5,906 nt of DNA from Sedimenticola sp. (GCA_030619405.1 JAUXBK010000170.1:1-5906); one strand, 5' to 3'; shown: positions 1-5,887, counted from the first letter of the stretch. Notes: generated by a model not told the origin, from the sequence alone. Numbers and translations: made by a program.

Positions 1-122
1 TCATCGGTGGTAACGATCTATTGATTGCCGCCCACGCGCTGTATGTAGATGCAACCCTCGTAACTAACAACACAGATGAGTTCGAGAGGATACCCACCCT
101 TTCTCTTGAAAATTGGGTATAA
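1..122 (+). CDS. vapC: VapC-type PIN-domain toxin, C-terminal end (5' part outside window)
   Basis: The frame is open from position 3 (the first two bases finish a codon outside the window) to TAA at 120-122, giving 39 residues. Its two signatures are NDLLIAAHAL, where the Asp is one of the metal-binding acidic residues of PIN-domain nucleases, and LVTNNTDEFERI, the conserved C-terminal strand with its acidic residue, ending in LENWV. This is how VapC ribonuclease toxins usually end. VapC enzymes are Mg2+-dependent RNases, many cutting tRNA or rRNA, and are held inactive by a VapB antitoxin normally encoded just upstream. That partner and the first catalytic acids lie outside the window, so whether the toxin is intact is unknown. 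Family assignment is confident; the exact substrate is not knowable from this end. Confidence 0.88.
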   Translation, partial: IGGNDLLIAAHALYVDATLVTNNTDEFERIPTLSLENWV

Positions 123-360
123 AGGCTATCCTGGAGGATGAACACCAATGATCTGCGCGGCGATCACTGGAAAGATCCCGATCTGGTCTCGATACAGCTC
201 CCCGCCGCCATTGTCTGGTATCGATTCTTCACCACCTTCAATGCCTTGTAGGCGGTTGCCAGTGCCTTTGCAGCCTCAGCCATGGATACTTCTGGGTCCC
301 GGTTTTTTTATTCCGTATTCTTCCATTCTAAATTCTAAATTCTGCCTTCTTTATTGTTGT
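123..360. other. Gene-poor stretch between vapC and dsbD
   Basis: No convincing gene was found. A 37-codon frame on the + strand (138-251, MNTNDLRGDHWKDP...) follows the vapC stop in the same frame and has GC-rich third positions. Its ATG directly abuts a GGAGG, which is too close for normal Shine-Dalgarno use. On the - strand a 39-codon frame (283 to 164, MAEAAKALATAYKAL...) looks helical. I recognise neither, and they lie opposite each other, so at most one could be real. The stretch could hold remnants of a lost gene. No clear rho-independent terminator is visible for vapC or dsbD; the T-run at 303-309 lacks a proper stem-loop. Confidence 0.45.
325..343. repeat. Short AT-rich direct repeat just downstream of dsbD
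   Basis: The motif ATTCTAAA occurs twice in tandem, followed by a partial third copy (ATTCT). It lies about 18 bases beyond the dsbD stop codon, in an AT-rich patch unlike the surrounding GC-rich DNA. It could be a leftover repeat or simply low-complexity sequence; no function can be assigned. Confidence 0.4.
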
Positions 361-2712
361 TCATCGGTCCGCTCGGGTGACATGATCGGCGAACTCCGCT
401 GCATTCATGAAGCCGATCACACGAAATGCTCGCTGCTCGCTGCCGTCCCGGGCATAGAAAATGATCGCCGGTGGGCCGGGCAGGCCGAAATGTTCCTGCA
501 GCAGCGCCTGGTCGGTCTCATCGTTGGCGGTGACGTCCGCCTGCAGTAGCACGAAATCCTTCAATGCACGATGTACCGCCGGGTCGGAAAAGGTGTAGCG
601 TTCCATCTCCTTGCAGGAGACGCACCAGTCGGCGTAGAAGTCGAGCATCACCGGTTGGCCCAAGGCGCTGGCGGCAGTCACCTCCCGCTCCAGATCGGAC
701 AGGCTCTTGATCCGTTTGAACCGGAGTTCGCCGGATTGTGCTTCACCGCTGGCCGAGAAACCGAGCCCGCGCAACGGCTGTACCGTATCCCTGCCGCCTG
801 TCGCCACGCCTACCAGCATCAGTGCGCCGTAGATTAGCATCACCAAGCCCAGCCCCTTCCACAGCCGGTCCCAGCCCGAGGCTTCTATCGACAGTTGCCG
901 GAGGGCGCCCATATAGACTGATGTAGTCACCAGCAAAGCGCCCCACAGCAGCATGGAGATGGCAGGTGGCAGGATGCGCTCCAACAAGACGATAGACACC
1001 GCCAGCATACCGACCCCGAATACCGCCTTGACACTGTCCATCCAGATGCCGGCTCGGGGCAGCAGCTTGCCAGCAGAGGCACCGAGTACCAACAGTGGGG
1101 CGCCCATGCCAATAGCCATGGAAAAGAGCCCGATTCCGCCCAGCAGAGCGTCCCCTGTCTTGCCGATATAGATCAATGCGCCGGCCAGGGGTGGCGCCAC
1201 ACAGGGTCCGACGATGAGGGCGGAGAGCAGGCCCATCACCGCTACACCGGTGTAGTTTCCCCCGTGCTGGTGGTTGCTGGCCTCCGACAGCCGGCTCTGC
1301 CAGCGGCTCGGCAGCTGCAGTTCGTAGAAGCCGAACATGGAGAGGGCCAGCAGCACGAACAGGATGGCGAAAGAACCAAGTATCCAGGGGCTCTGAAATG
1401 TCGCCTGCAGGTTCTGGCCGAACAGTCCGGCCAGCACGCCGCCAATGGTATAGGTCACCGACATTGCCAGCACATAGACCAGTGACAGGGTAAAGGCGCG
1501 GCGGGTGGTGATATGTTCCCCCTGCCCGGCGATGATGCCAGACAGGATAGGGATCATCGGGAAGACGCAGGGGGTGAGGGAGAGCAGCAGACCAAAGCCG
1601 AAGAAACTGAGGATGATCAGCCAGGTGTTGCCACCGACCAGGGTGCTGGTGATCCGGTCGGTCTCCGACTGTTGGACAGCTGGAGCGGCGGCGGTGGGGG
1701 CCGGTGCAGCAGTCGCTGGCTCCACCGTGGCAACCACCGCCTGTTGTGCCTTCGCCAGTGCCGGGATGGCAGCCGTAGATTGCATGGCGGGCAGTGCTAG
1801 TCGCACCTGCTGTGTCTGGGGCGGGTAGCAGATTCCGACATCGGCACACCCCTGGTAGCTGGTCAGCAGCTCGATCTCGGTGGCGTCGCTGTTGCTGCGC
1901 ACCAGTGGTACCGGAAGATCGATCTCATGGACGTAGACCGGCAGGTCACCGATGGTTCCATCCGGCCTGATCGCCCCCTTCTTTATCTTGGGTTTCGGGA
2001 GTTCGTAGTCACCCAGGGTGACCCCGTCCGGGTCCAGCAGCTTGAACCGGATCTTGTCCTGGTAGAGGTAGGTGCCGTCGGCGATCTGCCACTGCAGGCG
2101 GATTCGGTCGCCTCCCTCCACACTGGCGCTGAAGCGATACGCCTCTTCGGGCGAGAGAATCTCGTTCTCGTCGCTCAGCCCCAGCTGCGCTCCCAGGTTG
2201 CCCAGTGCCTGAAGCGCAGCGGCGGGGCTCTGGGCCGGCGTCACATCGTTGGCGGACGGGGGGGGTAGCTCGATGCTGAGATTCTGGCTGTGGGGGGGGT
2301 AACAGAGCCCGGCGTCCGCGCATCCCTGGGAGATGGTCTTCAGACGCAGGGTGTCGGCCTCTCCGTCATTGCGTTTCAGCGGGAGCCGGATCTCGACCTG
2401 GTTGCGGTACACCTCCACATCCCCGAAGAACGGGTCGCTCTTGATCTTGGCGGGTGGAAATTCAGCACTGCCAAGCTCTACTCCCGGGGTTTCGCTGATG
2501 AACTTGAACTTGTTGCGATAGAGGTAATAACCGTCGGCGATCTTCCAGCGGACCAGCAGGCCGTCTGCTCCATCGCTCTTCGCCGAGACCGGATAGGCCT
2601 CGTCGGGCATCAGGTAATCCTGCTCCTGCTGGGCCGATGGTGAGCCCGCGAAGAGCAGCAGGAGCAGCCCCAGCAGCAGGGTGATGAGGTTCATCCGTTT
2701 TGTCGTGTGCAT
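361..2712 (-). CDS. dsbD: Thiol:disulfide interchange protein DsbD with two tandem N-terminal nDsbD domains
   Basis: DsbD is the inner-membrane reductase that passes electrons from cytoplasmic thioredoxin to periplasmic partners such as DsbC, DsbG and cytochrome c maturation proteins. Visible order in 783 residues: signal peptide (about 1-28); first nDsbD domain (about 35-150, Cys131/Cys137); second nDsbD domain (about 187-308, Cys289/Cys295); Ala/Pro-rich linker (about 310-348); multi-helix membrane domain (about 360-640) with Cys382 in LTPCVFP and Cys504 in VGPCVAPP; C-terminal thioredoxin-like domain with WCVSC (Cys697/Cys700). These eight are the only cysteines, so all form redox pairs. 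E. coli DsbD is about 565 residues with a single nDsbD; the extra length here is mainly the duplicated domain. The ATG at 2712 was chosen because it supplies the Lys-Arg of the signal-peptide n-region. An ATG at 2694 would give an ATGA overlap with cutA but no basic residues. Probably cotranscribed with cutA. Confidence 0.96.
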   Translation of the reverse strand: MHTTKRMNLITLLLGLLLLLFAGSPSAQQEQDYLMPDEAYPVSAKSDGADGLLVRWKIADGYYLYRNKFKFISETPGVELGSAEFPPAKIKSDPFFGDVEVYRNQVEIRLPLKRNDGEADTLRLKTISQGCADAGLCYPPHSQNLSIELPPPSANDVTPAQSPAAALQALGNLGAQLGLSDENEILSPEEAYRFSASVEGGDRIRLQWQIADGTYLYQDKIRFKLLDPDGVTLGDYELPKPKIKKGAIRPDGTIGDLPVYVHEIDLPVPLVRSNSDATEIELLTSYQGCADVGICYPPQTQQVRLALPAMQSTAAIPALAKAQQAVVATVEPATAAPAPTAAAPAVQQSETDRITSTLVGGNTWLIILSFFGFGLLLSLTPCVFPMIPILSGIIAGQGEHITTRRAFTLSLVYVLAMSVTYTIGGVLAGLFGQNLQATFQSPWILGSFAILFVLLALSMFGFYELQLPSRWQSRLSEASNHQHGGNYTGVAVMGLLSALIVGPCVAPPLAGALIYIGKTGDALLGGIGLFSMAIGMGAPLLVLGASAGKLLPRAGIWMDSVKAVFGVGMLAVSIVLLERILPPAISMLLWGALLVTTSVYMGALRQLSIEASGWDRLWKGLGLVMLIYGALMLVGVATGGRDTVQPLRGLGFSASGEAQSGELRFKRIKSLSDLEREVTAASALGQPVMLDFYADWCVSCKEMERYTFSDPAVHRALKDFVLLQADVTANDETDQALLQEHFGLPGPPAIIFYARDGSEQRAFRVIGFMNAAEFADHVTRADR

Positions 2713-3020
2713 TGTCCGATCCAGCGAAGGTAGCCCGCAAGGCCCTGTTCTACAGCGACCGCGATAATCTCCGGAAGTTCATAGGGGTGCAGGGAGAGAA
2801 TCGCCTGTTCCAGCGCCGGATAGCGCGCACGGCTGCTCTTGATGAACAGCTGGACCTCTTCCGCTGTCTCCCGTTTGCCCTGCCACTGGTAGATGGAGGT
2901 GACCGGTCCGCTGATGGTGACGCAGGCCGCGAGCCCGTCGTCGACCAACCGCTCGGCGACGGCTTCGGCGCACGATTGGTCGGGGCAGGTACAGAAGACG
3001 ATAAGGGCATCCGGTGGCAT
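2691..3020 (-). CDS. cutA: Divalent-cation tolerance protein CutA
   Basis: The 109-residue product matches CutA1 along its whole length: an early strand ending in FCTCPD (Cys10, Cys12), LAACVTI (Cys33), the SIYQWQGK segment around Trp46, EEVQLFIKS, and LHPYELPEI (His78), ending in YLRWI. In E. coli CutA the corresponding early Cys, the LAAC Cys and the HPY His have been linked to copper binding. The family forms very stable soluble trimers with a ferredoxin-like fold; its physiological role beyond metal tolerance is unsettled. The ATG at 3020 gives the family's normal length. The frame is open further upstream to a GTG at 3101, but that extension has no family similarity. The Shine-Dalgarno sequence is weak. 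The 3' end overlaps the dsbD start by 22 bases, and the same gene pair is adjacent in E. coli, which supports an operon. Confidence 0.96.
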   Translation of the reverse strand: MPPDALIVFCTCPDQSCAEAVAERLVDDGLAACVTISGPVTSIYQWQGKRETAEEVQLFIKSSRARYPALEQAILSLHPYELPEIIAVAVEQGLAGYLRWIGQCTRQNG

Positions 3021-3061
3021 TCGCGAACCATACTTGATTCGGCGGTGCGCGGCAAAAAACC

Positions 3062-3288
3062 CTGGTAACCGTTCATCGGATATCAATAGACATTTAGCCA
3101 CGGATTAACGCGGGTCAAACACGGATTGATTTGATAACACAAGCCCCTTGAACTCTACTTTCTGGGCGCCAAAGTTGATTTGTAGTCCGACCTCCGTCCC
3201 AGTAGCCTTCGTGTATCAAAGCCATAGCAACATCCGTGTGTAATCCGCGTCAATCCGCGGCCATTTTTTGTTCGTGAACGGATACAAG
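3062..3288. repeat. Imperfect inverted-repeat element between cutA and fxsA
   Basis: Two nested inverted-repeat pairs bracket this stretch. The outer arms are 3062-3075 and 3275-3288, matching at 12 of 14 positions (CCGTTCA core). The inner arms are 3096-3126 and 3232-3262, matching at 25 of 31 positions and built on the words CGGATT, ACGCGG and ACACGGAT. The interior holds a degraded GxxExxY gene end (3105-3215) that extends into the left inner arm. The arms could be the ends of a decayed mobile or repeat unit, or a dispersed palindromic repeat inserted on either side of the gene fragment. No target-site duplication was established. The element fills most of the cutA-fxsA gap (3021-3351); no confident promoter was found in the rest of it. 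Confidence 0.7.
3105..3215 (-). pseudogene. Remnant of a GxxExxY-family protein gene (C-terminal end only)
   Basis: Reading leftwards from 3215 gives 36 residues beginning YTKATGTEVGLQINFGAQK and continuing VEFKGLVLS, with a stop at 3107-3105. This pattern (KATG.EVGL.INFGA..VEFK.LVL) closely resembles the C-terminal strand region of GxxExxY proteins, a PD-(D/E)XK nuclease-like family of about 120-130 residues. An in-frame TGA lies immediately upstream (3218-3216), and the N-terminal GxxExxY region and catalytic part are absent, so this is a fragment, not a gene. Another frame is also open across it (MALIHEGYWDGG...), but only this one has family similarity. The assignment rests on recall of the family pattern; a profile search would settle it. 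Confidence 0.68.
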
Positions 3289-3351
3289 CTCCGGGTACGA
3301 CGGGGCAGGCTGGCTTGTGCCCTTCAGACGTCCGGCGTAAGCTTGTCGCCT

Positions 3352-3822
3352 ATGAATCCACTCCTCCTTTTTCTGCTGCTGTTTGCTGGAATTCCACTGG
3401 TCGAACTCTACTTCCTGATCCAGGTCGGTTCGGAGATCGGTGCCATCCCCACCATTGCACTGACCGTATTCACCGCGGTTCTGGGGGGGATGCTGGTGCG
3501 ACTGCAGGGGCTCTCAACCGCCATGCGGGTACGGGAGGCCATGGACCGGGGTGAGATGCCTGCGATCGAGATGCTGGAGGGGGCGGTGCTGCTGCTGGCG
3601 GGTTTCATGCTGCTGTTGCCCGGGTTCATCACCGATGCCCTGGGTTTCCTGCTGCTGGTCCCGCCGGTAAGGCGGGCCCTGCTGCTCCTGTTCCTGCGAC
3701 GCTCCGGCGTCCTGCAGAAGGGCCGGGCACCCGGACACCCTTCGCCGCCGCCGCCGGGCCAACGCCCCTCGCCCCGGGTGATCGAGGGGGAGTACCGGCG
3801 TGAGGACGATGAGGCTCCTTAG
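3352..3822 (+). CDS. fxsA: FxsA family inner-membrane protein
   Basis: The 156-residue product has the FxsA layout. It starts with a hydrophobic segment (about 3-25, with PLVELYFLIQVG), followed by a second helix (about 29-48, TIALTVFTAVLGGMLVR) and the LQGL turn. An amphipathic stretch with GEMPAIEMLEG comes next, then a long hydrophobic region (about 76-105) with LLPGFITDALGFLLLVPP. A Pro-rich, charged tail ends in VIEGEYRREDDE, matching the EGEY-type end of E. coli FxsA (158 residues). In E. coli FxsA is known for relieving F-plasmid exclusion of phage T7, via interaction with PifA; its normal function is unclear. ATG 3352 fits the family start; upstream codons to 3268 show no similarity. 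The ribosome binding site is weak. It is divergent from cutA. Unlike the E. coli neighbourhood, no groES follows; a repeat element starts on the stop codon instead. Confidence 0.93.
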   Translation: MNPLLLFLLLFAGIPLVELYFLIQVGSEIGAIPTIALTVFTAVLGGMLVRLQGLSTAMRVREAMDRGEMPAIEMLEGAVLLLAGFMLLLPGFITDALGFLLLVPPVRRALLLLFLRRSGVLQKGRAPGHPSPPPPGQRPSPRVIEGEYRREDDEAP

Positions 3823-3981
3823 GGCTCGCGAAATAATAAGTCCCTGAATTTGGGGCGTCGAGACGCCCGTCTGGCAAGGCGCGGAAACGCAGGAATATTC
3901 ATTATCTTTCAAGTTTTCGCAACGCCGCCAGGCGGGATGGATCGGCGTTCCAAAACAGGGAGTTATTGTTTCGCGAGCCCT
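3821..3981. repeat. MITE-like quasi-palindromic element at the fxsA 3' end
   Basis: Terminal inverted repeats of 26 bases (3821-3846 and 3956-3981) match at 24 of 26 positions; each contains AGGGCTCGCGAAA and TCCCTG. The similarity between arms continues inward more weakly (GGCGTC...CTGGC against its complement), so almost the whole 161-bp unit could fold into one long hairpin. No reading frame of note lies inside, which suggests a non-autonomous MITE or large REP-like palindrome. The left end includes the last two bases of the fxsA stop codon. The word AGGCTC lies just outside both ends (3812-3817; 3983-3988 overlaps the edge), a possible but unproven target duplication. Lying between convergent fxsA and the ElyC-like gene, its hairpin may also stop transcription in both directions. 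Confidence 0.78.
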
Positions 3982-4012
3982 TAGGCTCGCACCAAAATTT
4001 TGCTGAATCCTT

Positions 4013-4774
4013 TTAGAGTTCCCGCATCTGGTACCAGGCCCGCCCCAGATACTCGTGCAGGGCGAAATAACTGTAGAGCAAAGCGGTTGGGTCGGGGAGC
4101 CAGTCGGAGAGGCGCTGTTCAGGATCCTCTTTTTTGTGATAGAAGACTGTTGGCGCCGGGATCACATCCACGCCAGCCTGCCGGAAGCTGGCCAGGGCCC
4201 GGGGCATGTGCCAGGCCTGGGTGACCAGCAGCACCTTGCCGATACCCATCTTTTCCAGCAGTTTCCGGGTCATCCGGGCGTTGTCCCAGGTGGTCCTGCT
4301 CTGATCCTCCACCGCCGTTACCCGCACTCCGAACTCCTGCTCCAGAATCTGTTTCGCTATCCGCGCTTCCGGCAGTCCGCCCTCTTTCGCAGAACCGCCA
4401 CTGGGGATTACCGGGAGACCGCTCCGGCGTGACAGCCAGGCGGCGTAACGGAGGCGCAGCAGCAACCGGTCATTGGCGGTGTCGCTGCCGTACTCCGGTG
4501 CGTCGGAATAGAGGCCGCCCCCCAGTACCACGATGGCCTGGGCACCGGCCCCCGCTATTGCCCGGTCGCTCAGGGCGGGATAGGTCTCCAGCCCGGCCAT
4601 CAGTTTGTTGGCAAAGAACGGAGTACTGAAGATGTAGAGTGCGGCCAGGGCGATGACGATCAGGAGGCGGCCCAGAAAGCGGCGGCCGAGGGAGAGCCCG
4701 ATCAGCCCCAGCAGGATGACGCCCCCCGGTGGTAGTATCAGGGTCTTCAGCACCCAGACGAACTCCTGTTCCAT
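4013..4774 (-). CDS. ElyC/YdcF-like DUF218 domain membrane protein
   Basis: The 253-residue protein has two N-terminal membrane helices (about 12-29 and 34-52) and a DUF218 (YdcF/SanA/ElyC) domain (about 78-210). Visible motifs are VVLGGG (82-87), SGG (125-127), Glu136, SRTTWDN (159-165) and LLVTQAWHMPRA (182-193). After the domain comes DWLPDPTAL and an amphipathic end (YFALHEYLGRAW) very like that of E. coli ElyC, which has the same two-helix layout and about 259 residues. ElyC is an inner-membrane factor needed for proper peptidoglycan and envelope assembly, especially in the cold; the biochemical activity of DUF218 is not firmly established. The start is ATG 4774, which shares one base with the lipA stop (TGATG) and suggests translational coupling. 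A GTG one codon upstream is an alternative. I leave the symbol blank because ElyC, YdcF and SanA are paralogues that cannot be fully separated by eye. Confidence 0.9.
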   Translation of the reverse strand: MEQEFVWVLKTLILPPGGVILLGLIGLSLGRRFLGRLLIVIALAALYIFSTPFFANKLMAGLETYPALSDRAIAGAGAQAIVVLGGGLYSDAPEYGSDTANDRLLLRLRYAAWLSRRSGLPVIPSGGSAKEGGLPEARIAKQILEQEFGVRVTAVEDQSRTTWDNARMTRKLLEKMGIGKVLLVTQAWHMPRALASFRQAGVDVIPAPTVFYHKKEDPEQRLSDWLPDPTALLYSYFALHEYLGRAWYQMREL

Positions 4775-5757
4775 CACCGGGACCGATCGTCCAGCAGTGA
4801 ATTGGCCTGCAGATCCGCATGGTAGGATGAGCGCACCATGGGCCCGCTGACCACATTGGTGAAACCCATCGCCTCCCCCTGGACGCGTAGCGCCTCGAAT
4901 TCCTCCGGAGTGACGAAGCGTGCCACCGGCAGGTGCTCCCGGCTTGGCTGCAGATACTGGCCCAGGGTCAGCATGTTGCAGCCATGCGCACGCAGATCGC
5001 GCATCACCTCCACTACCTCATCCATGGTCTCGCCCAGGCCGAGCATCAGCCCGGACTTGGTCCGTACGTCGGGGCACTGCTGCTTGAACCACTGCAGCAG
5101 TGCCAGGGAGCCCCGGTAGTTGGCCCCGGGGCGGACCTGCCGGTAGAGCCGGGGTACAGTCTCCAGATTGTGGTTGAAGATATCGGGCGGGGTGGCTTGG
5201 AGCTGCTGCAGCGCGACGGCCTCCCGGCCTCGGAAGTCGGGCACCAGGGTCTCGATACGGGTTTCCGGCGATGTGTTGCGCAATGCCTGGATGCAGGCGG
5301 CATAGTGTCCCGCGCCACCGTCGCGCAGATCGTCCCGGTCCACCGACGTGATGACCACATAGCTCAATGCCATCTTCCGGACCGCCCGGGCCAGATGGGC
5401 TGGCTCCTGGGGGTCGAGGGGGGCCGGTTTGCCGTGGGCCACGTCACAGAAGGGGCAGCGTCGGGTGCAGATGTCCCCCATGATCATAAAGGTGGCCGTG
5501 CCATGCGTGAAGCACTCCCCCAGGTTGGGGCAGGCGGCCTCTTCACAGACCGAGCTGAGACGGGCCTCACGGAGAATTCGCTTGATCTGCGTTACCCGCT
5601 CTCCCGTGGGAAGTTTGGCCCGGATCCAGTCGGGTTTGCGGGGCATCCGGGTGGTGGTTTCGACCTTGACCGGGATGCGCGACACCTTCGCCCGGCCCCG
5701 CTGATGGGACTCCGGGGTGGTGCGGGAGGGGGCATTGTAGGTTTTTGGTCTGCTCAT
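4774..5757 (-). CDS. lipA: Lipoyl synthase LipA
   Basis: LipA is the radical-SAM enzyme that inserts two sulfur atoms at C6 and C8 of octanoyl groups bound to lipoyl domains, completing the cofactor of pyruvate and 2-oxoglutarate dehydrogenases and the glycine cleavage system. The 327-residue product carries both iron-sulfur motifs: CX4CX5C for the sacrificial auxiliary cluster (Cys71, Cys76, Cys82) and CX3CX2C for the radical-SAM cluster (Cys97, Cys101, Cys104). Other family blocks follow: VVITSVDRDDLRDGG, ETLVPDFRG, FNHNLETVPRLY and TLGQYLQPS. The C-terminal RSSYHADLQ (309-317) provides the serine ligand of the auxiliary cluster. Length matches E. coli LipA (321). The start at 5757 keeps a typical basic N-terminus and has only a weak GAG-containing ribosome binding site. 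No lipB is visible in the 149 bases upstream. The downstream ElyC-like gene overlaps by one base. Confidence 0.98.
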   Translation of the reverse strand: MSRPKTYNAPSRTTPESHQRGRAKVSRIPVKVETTTRMPRKPDWIRAKLPTGERVTQIKRILREARLSSVCEEAACPNLGECFTHGTATFMIMGDICTRRCPFCDVAHGKPAPLDPQEPAHLARAVRKMALSYVVITSVDRDDLRDGGAGHYAACIQALRNTSPETRIETLVPDFRGREAVALQQLQATPPDIFNHNLETVPRLYRQVRPGANYRGSLALLQWFKQQCPDVRTKSGLMLGLGETMDEVVEVMRDLRAHGCNMLTLGQYLQPSREHLPVARFVTPEEFEALRVQGEAMGFTNVVSGPMVRSSYHADLQANSLLDDRSR

Positions 5758-5784
5758 TTGTCTCGGTTGGGCGATGCCGATCGC

Positions 5785-5790
5785 ATTTTA
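5785..5790 (-). promoter_or_regulatory. Candidate -10 element for lipA
   Basis: On the - strand this reads TAAAAT, five of six matches to the sigma-70 -10 consensus, and would give a leader of about 20 bases before the lipA ATG. The matching -35 position (TTAATC at 17-bp spacing) is poor and falls inside the 9-bp repeat array. This is a weak prediction from sequence pattern only. Confidence 0.3.
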
Positions 5791-5792
5791 TG

Positions 5793-5887
5793 GACAGGAT
5801 TAACAGGATTAACAGGATTTACAGGATTTACAGGTTTATGTAATTTTTTAAATTCTGTTAATCCTGAACAATCCTGTAAATCCTGTC
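5793..5887. repeat. 9-bp ACAGGATT repeat array folded as an inverted repeat
   Basis: Five consecutive 9-bp units run from 5793 to 5837: GACAGGATT, AACAGGATT twice, TACAGGATT and TACAGGTTT. After a short AT-rich spacer the complementary strand carries four similar units (5887 down to 5851), one of them 10 bases long. The two halves could pair as a long hairpin with a loop of about 22 bases. A T-run follows at 5888-5895, so the unit resembles a terminator for a rightward transcript, but no rightward gene is present. It lies 36 bases upstream of lipA. Probably a dispersed intergenic repeat; a protein-binding array is an alternative. Confidence 0.8.

Noticed and set aside
148..549. 133-codon + strand frame starting 10 bases after a GGAGG
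   Set aside because: It runs about 190 bases antisense into the well-supported dsbD thioredoxin domain, is rich in Pro, Ser and Cys with no recognisable domain, and is best explained as a shadow frame.
743..1849. Long - strand frame of 368 codons within dsbD
   Set aside because: It is an out-of-frame reading of dsbD; composition (Arg, Gly, His and Cys rich) is typical of a shadow in GC-rich DNA, while the dsbD frame has clear motifs throughout.
361..2694. Shorter dsbD from ATG 2694 (ATGA overlap with cutA)
   Set aside because: It removes the His-Thr-Thr-Lys-Arg segment, leaving a signal peptide with no positive charge; the ATG at 2712 is preferred, though the alternative is not excluded.
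2691..3101. Longer cutA beginning at GTG 3101
   Set aside because: The extra 27 residues have no similarity to CutA, start in the repeat arm, and exceed the usual length; ATG 3020 gives a normal 109-residue CutA.
3018..3293. Possible direct repeat between the cutA start region (TTCGCGAACCATAC) and 3271-3293 (TTCGTGAACGGATAC)
   Set aside because: Similarity is partial and needs a gap; the inverted-repeat reading of the same right-hand sequence is as good or better, so no target duplication is claimed.
3993..4002. Perfect 10-bp palindrome CAAAATTTTG between the MITE-like element and the ElyC-like gene
   Set aside because: Too short and AT-simple to support an operator or terminator call.
5793..5887. 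CRISPR array
   Set aside because: Units are only 9 bp, contiguous, without unique spacers, and reversed in the second half.
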